6,746 nt of DNA from Phycisphaerales bacterium (lineage in GTDB: Bacteria > Planctomycetota > Phycisphaerae > Sedimentisphaerales > Anaerobacaceae), in NCBI GenBank assembly GCA_003533825.1, contig DQCG01000553.1, positions 1 through 6,746 on the forward strand, given 5' to 3'. The first letter of the stretch is position 1; each line of letters begins with the position of its first letter. The translations under genes were made by a program, and so were the position numbers. The notes under the pieces are model-generated. The model was not told where the DNA came from. It worked only from the letters and a program-made list of their open reading frames with translations, and ran no database searches. This document shows, piece after piece, positions 1 through 5,781 of the stretch.

Positions 1-911
1 ATGTTCCAGGTAACAAAGTAGAAGTCGATATTACGGCCCTTGGCATAACTCATCACCTTCCGCCAGAATGCGATCTTCTCGTCAATGGTTATCTTCTTCA
101 AGGTCTCAAGGTTGTTCAGTATCTCGGGATCGTCAAAGCCGATTCCATTACCCGAATAGTACTCCTTCCACCGGACGGTTGACCGTTTCACATCATCCAG
201 CGCCACATCGGGATAATCCGGGACCTTTACCAGCGAAGGAAAAGGATGGAGACTCCACAGGGAAATATAATTGTACCGGTAGCGAGCCAGGTTATCGATG
301 TAGTCCTTCCAAAACTCAAAGCTCCACATTTCGGCTATATTGTTTTGCGCAGCATCACACACATCCGTGTAGCTCGGCGTGCGGGCATCCAGCGGGATGT
401 TGAACTTTGTGCCGCGCATAGCCATATAGGGATTGTGATCGACGTCCTTGATGTCGTCCAGGCCGTTCACGCGGATGACTTCGGCAAGTTCCAGCCCCCC
501 GTACATGACACCCCCGGCGTCAACACCGACAGCCCAGTAAGCGGTTCGCCCTGCTTTGGAACTTCTGCGGATACTGTAAGCCTCGCTTTTTAGAGCGCCC
601 GGAAACCTTGCCCCTTCCGATTTCATGGCACGGATAACATCCTCGTCCGAACTTAAAGATAGAACGATGCGAACACCATCAGTAACCCGGCTGAATTGTG
701 TCAAACGAAGCAATTTTACATTATGACCTCTTGTCCTTAATGCTACCTGAATATCTCCGGCGGCAAAAACGGCCTGCGGCAACTTATTATCGAGTAAAAG
801 GCTGACCGAAGCCGCATTAAGATTAGAGATACCTGTAACAGAGCAGAGTATCAGGATAGTAAAAATTCTTCTTACAGTTTTATCAAAGACATGCTGGTAT
901 TGCCTATTCAT
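1..911 (-). CDS. Secreted glycoside-hydrolase-like protein (GH67/GH20-like N-terminal architecture), C-terminus cut by window edge
   Basis: The reading frame is open from the ATG at 911 down to base 1: 303 codons and no stop, so the C-terminus lies outside the window. An AAGGAG ribosome binding site 5 nt upstream supports this start. Residues 14-34 form a Sec signal peptide (hydrophobic FTILILCSVTGI, likely cleavage after NAA at 32-34). Residues 35-148 resemble the alpha/beta domain that precedes the catalytic barrel in GH20, GH67 and GH115 enzymes, including a GVDAGGVMYGGLELAE segment (129-144). From about 160 the segment MRGTKFNIPLDAR (165-177), then FWKDYIDNLARYRYN (200-214) and ISLWSLHPFP (216-225), looks like the first strands and helix of a TIM barrel. 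Catalytic residues would lie in the missing part, so the reaction and substrate are unknown. It follows the oxidoreductase gene by 36 nt and is probably co-transcribed with it. The coding call is secure; the family assignment is tentative and made from memory of the fold pattern. Confidence 0.85.
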   Translation of the reverse strand, partial: MNRQYQHVFDKTVRRIFTILILCSVTGISNLNAASVSLLLDNKLPQAVFAAGDIQVALRTRGHNVKLLRLTQFSRVTDGVRIVLSLSSDEDVIRAMKSEGARFPGALKSEAYSIRRSSKAGRTAYWAVGVDAGGVMYGGLELAEVIRVNGLDDIKDVDHNPYMAMRGTKFNIPLDARTPSYTDVCDAAQNNIAEMWSFEFWKDYIDNLARYRYNYISLWSLHPFPSLVKVPDYPDVALDDVKRSTVRWKEYYSGNGIGFDDPEILNNLETLKKITIDEKIAFWRKVMSYAKGRNIDFYFVTWN

Positions 912-916
912 GAAAT

Positions 917-922
917 CTCCTT
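917..922 (-). promoter_or_regulatory. Ribosome binding site of the hydrolase-like gene
   Basis: On the minus strand the sequence reads AAGGAG, 5 nt before the ATG at 911. It sits inside the 36-nt gap after the oxidoreductase stop codon. The gap shows no terminator hairpin, which fits read-through from the upstream gene. Confidence 0.75.
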
Positions 923-947
923 TTAGAATATACGGTCGGCTGAAATT

Positions 948-2264
948 TTACAAATGCCAGGGACTTCTCATCGGACGAGTCAACATCTGGTTGGCCTGGC
1001 GGTCACTGATGAATTGCTCCTTAGCCGAATCCCACTTGAGCGCCCGCCCTAACCGGCAGGCAATCTCCGGGACCTGGCCAAGATAAGAAGCCTTATGTCC
1101 CGCCTCGACGGGTGAGACAGGATCGCGCCTGCTTCGCACACAATCGATAAAGTTTGCATGGTGACTGGTGGAATCGCCCAGATGCTTCTCGTTTGGCTTG
1201 ATGCTTACATTCAACAAGGAAGCCGGCTCGGCCCAAATGCCCCTTCGATTGACATGAACCCGGCCTTTATCACCCTCGAATTGACAGCCCTGCTTGTTCG
1301 GATTGTCGGTATCGGTGTGTGTCATGCGCAAACCGCTTGAGTATGTGAACTTAGCCTGCCAATCGTTTATATTGTCGGTCAGGCCATCGTTGCGATAGCC
1401 GCCCCTGCACTCGACTTCGAATGATTCCTCGCCGACTGCCGGACAACCCCAGTTTGCGATATCCAGGTGATGGACACCCCAGTTTACGATAAAACCGGCG
1501 CAGTAATCCCAAGTCAGGTACCAGTCCGGGAAAGCCCATCTGCCGCCGTTGTAAGGTTTCATCGGGGCCGGACCAAGGTACATATCGTAATCAAATCCCA
1601 CCGGGACAGGCTCTTCGGTCGGCGGTTTAAGATATGCCCGCTTATACATAGGCCCGGGAGCGGCAACTTTGACGGTATGGATTTTGCCGACGTATCCGTT
1701 TATTGCCAGCTCGCAGGCAAATCGAAAATTACGCTCGGACCGCTGCTGGGTGCCCATCTGGAATATCCGGCCGTACCTGCGAACCGCATCCCGCATTGCC
1801 TTGCCCTCATTGACAGCGACGCCCGTCGGCTTTTCACAGTACATATCCTTGCCGGCCTTCGCCGCGGCTGTGGCAATCAAGGCGTGCCAGTGGTCCTGTG
1901 TAGCAATCACCACAGCATCGATATCCTCACGGGCGAGCAGTTCACGAAAATCGTTGAAGGTCGCACATGCTTTGTCGCCGTAATGTCGGTCGATAAGGTT
2001 CTTCGCCTTTTGCCGACGGTCCTGATTAATATCGCAAACAGCGACCATCCGAACCCCCGGATTGTTCAGGAACGCTTTTGTGTTGTGCGTGCCCTGCCCG
2101 CCGGTGCCAATACAGCCCATTACGACACGATTGGCCGGGGTAACGCTTCGGGCCTGCCCGAAAGACGAAGACCGAATAAAATACGGGAACGTTGTCAAGC
2201 CGGCGGCAATTCCCGCCGTCCGTTTCAGCAGGCTGCGGCGAGTAAAATTCCTATTTTCTGACAT
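948..2264 (-). CDS. Tat-exported Gfo/Idh/MocA-family NAD(P)-dependent oxidoreductase
   Basis: This is a complete gene of 438 residues. The ATG is supported by an AGGAGGA ribosome binding site 7 nt upstream. Residues 7-15 (FTRRSLLKR) are a twin-arginine motif, followed by a hydrophobic stretch (16-30) and probable cleavage after FGQA (35-38), so the folded protein with its cofactor should be exported by Tat. The Rossmann domain begins near 46: GCIGTGGQG (50-58) is the dinucleotide-binding glycine loop and D78 ends the second strand (VAVCD). DHWH (124-127) and CEKP (143-146, with the conserved lysine K145) are family hallmarks. GVHHLD (263-268) in the C-terminal domain supplies the usual active-site histidines. 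Members oxidise or reduce sugars and cyclitols; exported ones are abundant in Planctomycetota but mostly of unknown substrate. It lacks the WEWH-type motif I associate with GH109, so a glycosidase call is not justified. It is the first gene of a leftward pair with the hydrolase-like gene. Confidence 0.95.
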   Translation of the reverse strand: MSENRNFTRRSLLKRTAGIAAGLTTFPYFIRSSSFGQARSVTPANRVVMGCIGTGGQGTHNTKAFLNNPGVRMVAVCDINQDRRQKAKNLIDRHYGDKACATFNDFRELLAREDIDAVVIATQDHWHALIATAAAKAGKDMYCEKPTGVAVNEGKAMRDAVRRYGRIFQMGTQQRSERNFRFACELAINGYVGKIHTVKVAAPGPMYKRAYLKPPTEEPVPVGFDYDMYLGPAPMKPYNGGRWAFPDWYLTWDYCAGFIVNWGVHHLDIANWGCPAVGEESFEVECRGGYRNDGLTDNINDWQAKFTYSSGLRMTHTDTDNPNKQGCQFEGDKGRVHVNRRGIWAEPASLLNVSIKPNEKHLGDSTSHHANFIDCVRSRRDPVSPVEAGHKASYLGQVPEIACRLGRALKWDSAKEQFISDRQANQMLTRPMRSPWHL

Positions 2265-2271
2265 TTGCGAA

Positions 2272-2278
2272 TCCTCCT
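2272..2278 (-). promoter_or_regulatory. Ribosome binding site of the oxidoreductase gene
   Basis: The minus strand reads AGGAGGA with 7 nt to the ATG at 2264. This near-consensus site fixes the start so that the twin-arginine signal is included. Confidence 0.8.
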
Positions 2279-2296
2279 GAAATTTTAAGATTAATC

Positions 2297-2326
2297 ATTG
2301 TATCTCATAGTCAATCAGTCCGTCAC
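2297..2326 (-). promoter_or_regulatory. Candidate sigma-70-type promoter for the leftward pair
   Basis: On the minus strand GTGACG (plus-strand positions 2321-2326, 4 of 6 to TTGACA) is separated by 18 nt from TACAAT (2297-2302, 5 of 6 to TATAAT). Transcription would start near 2290 and leave a leader of roughly 25 nt before the oxidoreductase ATG. It is a match by eye only; the -35 element is weak and AT-rich sequence produces such matches by chance. Confidence 0.35.
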
Positions 2327-2451
2327 AGACATAGGGCCGGTCGATTTTATGGTATTCTTTCCGGTCTTTTCTCCACAAAGTACCAATTTTGTACTAAAAG
2401 CTCAAGTTCATAAATGCACAAACCTCTGTTGCGATTCCGAATTCCTTCTTA

Positions 2452-2466
2452 TAGCCGTTACGGCTA
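2452..2466. repeat. Perfect palindrome TAGCCG-TTA-CGGCTA, possible operator
   Basis: Six-base arms (2452-2457 and 2461-2466) flank a 3-base centre. There is no T-run after it and it lies between divergent genes, so an operator fits better than a terminator. It shares its outer five bases per arm with the palindrome at 2741-2752. No regulator gene is in the window. Confidence 0.4.
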
Positions 2467-2689
2467 AATTCCGCCCCTATAAAGTTCAAAAGAGCTGTTT
2501 AAGAGAAATATGAAAAAAACCGATAGAATTTGAAGTTCAAGATAAGATTTTCCTTGACGATAAACACCTCAATATGGTAAAAAAAAATAAGGTAAAACTT
2601 GTGGTTATCGGATCTAAAAATGCACATAGACCCTGGTTTTTTCTCAAGGAAGGAGGTATTGCCAATTCGCAAACATATATCAGGTGTAT

Positions 2690-2719
2690 TTCAAAGCAAA
2701 TTTTAGTAATTCTTATAAT
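2690..2719 (+). promoter_or_regulatory. Candidate sigma-70-type promoter for the LamG gene
   Basis: A perfect TATAAT (2714-2719) is preceded, with an 18-nt spacer, by TTCAAA (2690-2695, 4 of 6 to TTGACA). Transcription would start near 2726, giving a leader of about 57 nt that includes the palindrome at 2741-2752. The -10 is strong, the -35 modest, and the region is AT-rich, so confidence is moderate. Confidence 0.4.
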
Positions 2720-2740
2720 ATTATCGGGCCTTCTGGTGTG

Positions 2741-2752
2741 TAGCCAAGGCTA
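2741..2752. repeat. Small palindrome TAGCC-AA-GGCTA in the LamG leader
   Basis: Five-base arms (2741-2745, 2748-2752) flank 2 bases. It sits about 20 nt downstream of the candidate -10 element, a position where a bound repressor would block transcription. The two-base centre is too tight for a stable RNA hairpin, so a DNA site is more likely. It may be chance. Confidence 0.3.
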
Positions 2753-2769
2753 ATTGTAAACCTTTTTTG

Positions 2770-2776
2770 AAGGAGG
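2770..2776 (+). promoter_or_regulatory. Ribosome binding site of the LamG gene
   Basis: AAGGAGG lies 6 nt before the ATG at 2783, a near-perfect anti-16S match. It decides the start, which places a clear signal peptide at the N-terminus. Confidence 0.85.
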
Positions 2777-2782
2777 ACTATT

Positions 2783-5551
2783 ATGTACAGAAAATTTATC
2801 TGTCTAATTTCTTTTGTTTTGGTGCTGGGCCTGGCAGGCAGCACCTTAGCGGAACTCGTGGCGTACTGGCCCCTCAACGAGGGCTCCGGCACAACCGCAG
2901 TGGATGTAGTCGGCGGCCATGACGGCGTCATTGGTGGCACGGCCAACTGGGTGCCCGGAATGAACGGCCTTGCGCTGGACTTTGATGGTTCGTCCACCTA
3001 CATTGATATGGATGACCGGGTCGTGGAGGGAACTTTCTCATTAGCCATGTGGCTTAAACCCCGAGACATACCATATACGACTGATTACTACGCTGTGTGG
3101 CATAACGATACTTGGGCTTCCGGTGACGTGCACGTTCATTTGCGAAATACCACCAGTCTATGGAATGTGGATATAAACGGTGGGCCGGCTGTAACTGGAA
3201 CAACCGTTCTACAGGAAGACGAATGGTACCATTGTGCGGTGACAGTTACTAATGAGGGAGGTGGTGCCTCAGAGATGTACATTAACGGCGTTTTGGAAAG
3301 CACAGGCGCGGGCGGAGGCGCTACGGGGTATATGGGCCCTGGTAACTTCGGTTCCTGGAACAATGCCGGCCGAAACTATCACGGCCTGATGGATGACATC
3401 CGCATTTACGACCACGTTCTTTCGGAGGTCGAGGTTCTGGGTGCTATGGAAGGTCAAGTATGGCCGTACGCCTCCGGCCCGGCTCCGGAAGATGGCGCCC
3501 TGTATCCCGATACATGGGTGAGCATTTCCTGGAAACCGGGAGGACTCGCGGCTTCGCATGATGTGTATTTTGGCGATAATTTCGACGATGTTAATGACGG
3601 CGTCGCCGATGTTTTCCAGGGCAACCAGGGCGATACGTATTTTGTCGCCGGCTTTCCCGGATTTCCAATGCCGGACGGTCTTATCAATGGAACGACCTAT
3701 TATTGGCGAATCGATGAGGTCAATGAAGCCGATCCGAACAGTCCATGGAAAGGTGATGTCTGGAGCTTTCTGGTTCCTCCCAAGACGGCTTATGAACCGG
3801 TTCCGGCTGAAGGTACCGAGTCAGTTGACCTGAATGTCATGCTTAGCTGGACGCCTGGTTTCGGCGCAAAACTGCACTATATCGTCTTCGGCGAAGACTA
3901 TGACGAGGTGAATGACGCAGCCCAAGGCACTCCTAACGGTCCTGCGACTTACAGTCCAGGCTCGCTCAAGCTGGCCAAGACCTACTACTGGCGTATCGAT
4001 GAGTTCGACGGGGCTGCTACGCATAAAGGCCAAGTCTGGAGCTTCACTACTCTTGGCGCCGTAAGCGGCCCGAACCCGGCCGACGGTGACGCGGATGTGA
4101 AACCGTCGGTGGTTCTTAGCTGGAATGCGGGAGCCGTCGCTGCTTCACACGAGGTGTACTTCGGTACGGATGCGGACGCCGTAGCCAGCGCTACAACAGC
4201 CTCGCCCGAGTACAAGGGGCCAAAAGCCCTCAGTGAGGAAAGCTACGATCCCGGCTTGCTTATATTGAATACGGCGTACTACTGGCGGATCGATGAGGTC
4301 AACGCCGCCAGTACCGATAGTCCGTGGGCAGGCAACGTCTGGAGCTTTACAACCGGCGATTTCTTTGCCATAGACGATTTCGAGATCTACGATGCAAACG
4401 ATAACCAGATATGGTTTGCCTGGCATGATGGGCTTGGTGCCGGTGCACCCGGTACACCTGATTACCTCCCCGGTAATGGGACCGGCTCTGCAGTAGGCGA
4501 TGAAACTACTGGCTCTTATACCGAGGAAACCATCGTTCACAGCGGCAACCAGTCTATGCCGGTTGCATACGACAACAACAAGCAGGGCTACTCGAACTAT
4601 TCGGAAGTGGAGCTGACGTTAAGTGGCCAACGCGATTGGACTGCAGAAGGCGTTGCCGAATTATCGCTGTGGTTTAGAGGCAACCTGGCATCCGTCGGCA
4701 GCTTTGTTGAAGGCCCCGTCGGCACCTACACGATGACCGGCGCAGGCGCAGATATCTGGAATAACGGACCCGGAGAAGGCGAGTATTACGATGAGTTCCA
4801 CTTCGCATACAAGATGCTGACCGGTCCAGGCTCGATCGTAGCGAAGGTCGAGAGCGTTCAGGAAACCAACGTTTGGGCCAAGGCCGGCGTTATGATTCGT
4901 GAGACGCTTGAAGGCGGCTCAAAGCATGCCTTTGCGGCTGTCACACCCGGCAGTGGAGTTGCCTTCCAGGGTCGTCCCGATCCGGGTGCCGCCAGTTTCA
5001 ATACGAATCAGGGTGATTTCACGGCACCGTATTGGATTAAGTTAGAGCGTGATGTCGCAGGTAACTTTGCGGGTTATCACTCTGCGAACGGATCGAGTTG
5101 GCAGTTGATACAGGAAGGTGCACCAACGAACGTCCCGATGACCTCGAACGTCTATATAGGTTTGGCGCTGACCAGCCATGAGGCTGCTATAACATGTGAG
5201 GCTGTGTTCTCCAATGTCACGACTACCGGGACAGTCAGCGGGCAGTGGGCAAACCAGGATATCGGCATCGAGAGCAACGACGCAGAGCCGCTGTATGTGG
5301 CGGTATCCAACACCGCCGGACAACCTGCGGTGGTGGTCCACGATGATCCGTCAGCAGCAAATATAGACACCTGGACGGAATGGGTTATCCCCCTGCAGGC
5401 GCTTGCCGATCAGGGCATCACCCTGACTAACGTTGACAGGATTGCGATTGGCCTGGGCACAAGAGGCAACATGACAGCGCCCAGAGGTTCAGGCAAGATG
5501 TTCTTTGACGATATCCGCCTTTACAAACCAAGAGAGGCTGCAGCCGAATAA
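2783..5551 (+). CDS. Secreted multidomain LamG protein with three FN3-like repeats and a split C-terminal carbohydrate-binding-like module
   Basis: This is a complete gene of 922 residues. Residues 1-23 are a Sec signal peptide (hydrophobic FICLISFVLVLGLAG, cleavage after TLA). Residues 24-215 form a LamG / concanavalin A-like domain: AYWPLNEGSG (27-36), LDFDGSSTYIDM (65-76), FSLAMWLKP (85-93) and DDIRIYDHVLS (204-214). Three beta-sandwich, fibronectin-III-like repeats follow (228-333, 335-425, 426-526), each with a V-Y/V-F-G strand, YYWRIDE and VWSF. The C-terminal part begins with IDDFE (530-534) and ends with FFDDIRLYKP (907-916); together these read as one carbohydrate-binding-like sandwich interrupted by a second module (635-827) that resembles DUF1349 / ConA-like domains, with AGVMIRE (701-707), YWIKLER (750-756) and YIGLALTSHE (791-800). 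I see no catalytic domain, transmembrane anchor, dockerin or PEP-CTERM tail, so it is probably a secreted glycan-binding or adhesive protein. It is followed by a strong terminator and precedes a sulfatase gene. Confidence 0.93.
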   Translation: MYRKFICLISFVLVLGLAGSTLAELVAYWPLNEGSGTTAVDVVGGHDGVIGGTANWVPGMNGLALDFDGSSTYIDMDDRVVEGTFSLAMWLKPRDIPYTTDYYAVWHNDTWASGDVHVHLRNTTSLWNVDINGGPAVTGTTVLQEDEWYHCAVTVTNEGGGASEMYINGVLESTGAGGGATGYMGPGNFGSWNNAGRNYHGLMDDIRIYDHVLSEVEVLGAMEGQVWPYASGPAPEDGALYPDTWVSISWKPGGLAASHDVYFGDNFDDVNDGVADVFQGNQGDTYFVAGFPGFPMPDGLINGTTYYWRIDEVNEADPNSPWKGDVWSFLVPPKTAYEPVPAEGTESVDLNVMLSWTPGFGAKLHYIVFGEDYDEVNDAAQGTPNGPATYSPGSLKLAKTYYWRIDEFDGAATHKGQVWSFTTLGAVSGPNPADGDADVKPSVVLSWNAGAVAASHEVYFGTDADAVASATTASPEYKGPKALSEESYDPGLLILNTAYYWRIDEVNAASTDSPWAGNVWSFTTGDFFAIDDFEIYDANDNQIWFAWHDGLGAGAPGTPDYLPGNGTGSAVGDETTGSYTEETIVHSGNQSMPVAYDNNKQGYSNYSEVELTLSGQRDWTAEGVAELSLWFRGNLASVGSFVEGPVGTYTMTGAGADIWNNGPGEGEYYDEFHFAYKMLTGPGSIVAKVESVQETNVWAKAGVMIRETLEGGSKHAFAAVTPGSGVAFQGRPDPGAASFNTNQGDFTAPYWIKLERDVAGNFAGYHSANGSSWQLIQEGAPTNVPMTSNVYIGLALTSHEAAITCEAVFSNVTTTGTVSGQWANQDIGIESNDAEPLYVAVSNTAGQPAVVVHDDPSAANIDTWTEWVIPLQALADQGITLTNVDRIAIGLGTRGNMTAPRGSGKMFFDDIRLYKPREAAAE
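3464..4360 (+). repeat. Three tandem FN3-like protein repeats within the LamG protein
   Basis: The repeats cover codons 228-333, 335-425 and 426-526. Each opens with a proline-rich P-x-D/E-G segment, then S-W followed by H-x-V-Y-F-G or its variant HYIVFG, and closes with YYWRIDE (306-312, 401-407, 499-505) and VWSF (326-329, 418-421, 519-522). The YYWRIDE motifs are 95 and 98 residues apart. The DNA of the repeats has diverged while the protein motifs are kept, so the duplication is old and conserved by selection. Such modules usually act as spacers or weak binding units in secreted glycan-active proteins. Confidence 0.85.
4685..5263 (+). other. Inserted DUF1349/ConA-like module inside the C-terminal domain
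   Basis: Codons 635-827 interrupt a domain whose halves are 527-634 (IDDFE ... LSLWFRGN) and 828-915 (NDAEPLYVAV ... FFDDIRLY). The insert begins after the strand LSLWFRGN and ends just before IESNDAEPLYVAV. It contains GSIVAKVES, WAKAGVMIRE, YWIKLER and YIGLALTSHE, a pattern typical of DUF1349-like sandwich domains. Boundaries are estimated by eye to within about ten residues. Confidence 0.6.
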
Positions 5552-5593
5552 CAGCAGCACTTTTGGAAATAGCGTAAGGATATGGATTTGTAT

Positions 5594-5634
5594 GGAGTCT
5601 ATGCCGATTGATTCGGTATAGGCTCCTTTTTTTT
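5594..5634 (+). terminator. Strong rho-independent terminator after the LamG gene
   Basis: A 13-bp stem pairs 5594-5606 with 5614-5626 across the 7-base loop ATTGATT; all positions pair, with two G-U pairs. Eight T residues follow directly (5627-5634). It begins 43 nt after the stop codon and has no matching T-run on the minus strand, so it acts on rightward transcripts only. It implies that the sulfatase is mostly transcribed separately. Confidence 0.92.
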
Positions 5635-5679
5635 GGTCGTAGAGATAAGCCGGCCCCTTTTTTAGAAAAATTAATTTCT

Positions 5680-5708
5680 TGGACAAAGACTCTCACTTCT
5701 CTTATCAT
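5680..5708 (+). promoter_or_regulatory. Candidate sigma-70-type promoter for the sulfatase gene
   Basis: TGGACA (5680-5685, 5 of 6 to TTGACA) and TATCAT (5703-5708, 5 of 6 to TATAAT) are separated by exactly 17 nt. Transcription would start near 5715, about 67 nt before the ATG. The location directly after the terminator makes a promoter here expected. Confidence 0.5.
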
Positions 5709-5769
5709 AATCCGGAGATTTGGTCTGTAGCATAGCTGCCAGATTGGGAAAGTCTGTCTTTTTGATCGT

Positions 5770-5774
5770 GAGGA
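5770..5774 (+). promoter_or_regulatory. Ribosome binding site of the sulfatase gene
   Basis: GAGGA lies 7 nt before the ATG at 5782. It is weaker than the sites of the other three genes but correctly spaced, and this start gives a full twin-arginine signal. Confidence 0.6.
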
Positions 5775-5781
5775 CAAATAA

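Larger units (their letters stand above)
2265..2782. other. Divergent AT-rich intergenic control region
   Basis: These 518 bp separate the leftward oxidoreductase gene from the rightward LamG gene and are clearly richer in A and T than the flanking genes. The region contains candidate promoters at both ends, two short palindromes with the half-site TAGCC/GGCTA (2452-2466 and 2741-2752), three copies of the heptamer AAGTTCA (2404-2410, 2482-2488, 2533-2539), and an AAGGAGGT sequence at 2650-2657 with no usable gene behind it. The short open frames here have no good ribosome binding site and no recognisable protein character, so I do not call a gene. Its length is generous for two promoters alone and leaves room for regulator binding. 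Confidence 0.6.

Noticed and set aside
68..593. Two overlapping plus-strand open frames near the left edge
   Set aside because: They lie opposite the continuous minus-strand frame 1-911, which has a signal peptide, ribosome binding site and hydrolase-like motifs.
1467..2261. Long plus-strand open frame of 264 codons opposite the oxidoreductase gene
   Set aside because: It is the antisense of a gene with clear Rossmann and EKP motifs, has no ribosome binding site and no recognisable protein features.
948..2264. Possible GH109 alpha-N-acetylgalactosaminidase
   Set aside because: It shares the Tat signal and Rossmann fold, but the visible motifs (DHWH, CEKP, GVHHLD) are those of general Gfo/Idh/MocA proteins and nothing specific to GH109 is seen.
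2379..2395. Inverted repeat AGTAC-7-GTACT
   Set aside because: Five-base arms with no extension and no partner site; likely to occur by chance.
2298..2513. 71-codon plus-strand open frame in the intergenic region
   Set aside because: It has no ribosome binding site, overlaps the likely leftward promoter and shows no recognisable protein pattern.
2412..2626. Direct repeat AAATGCACA at 2412-2420 and 2618-2626
   Set aside because: One repeated 9-mer in about 500 AT-rich bases is close to chance expectation, and the flanks do not match.
2620..2706. 28-residue open frame starting at ATG 2620
   Set aside because: No ribosome binding site precedes it, and the good AAGGAGGT lies inside it rather than before it.
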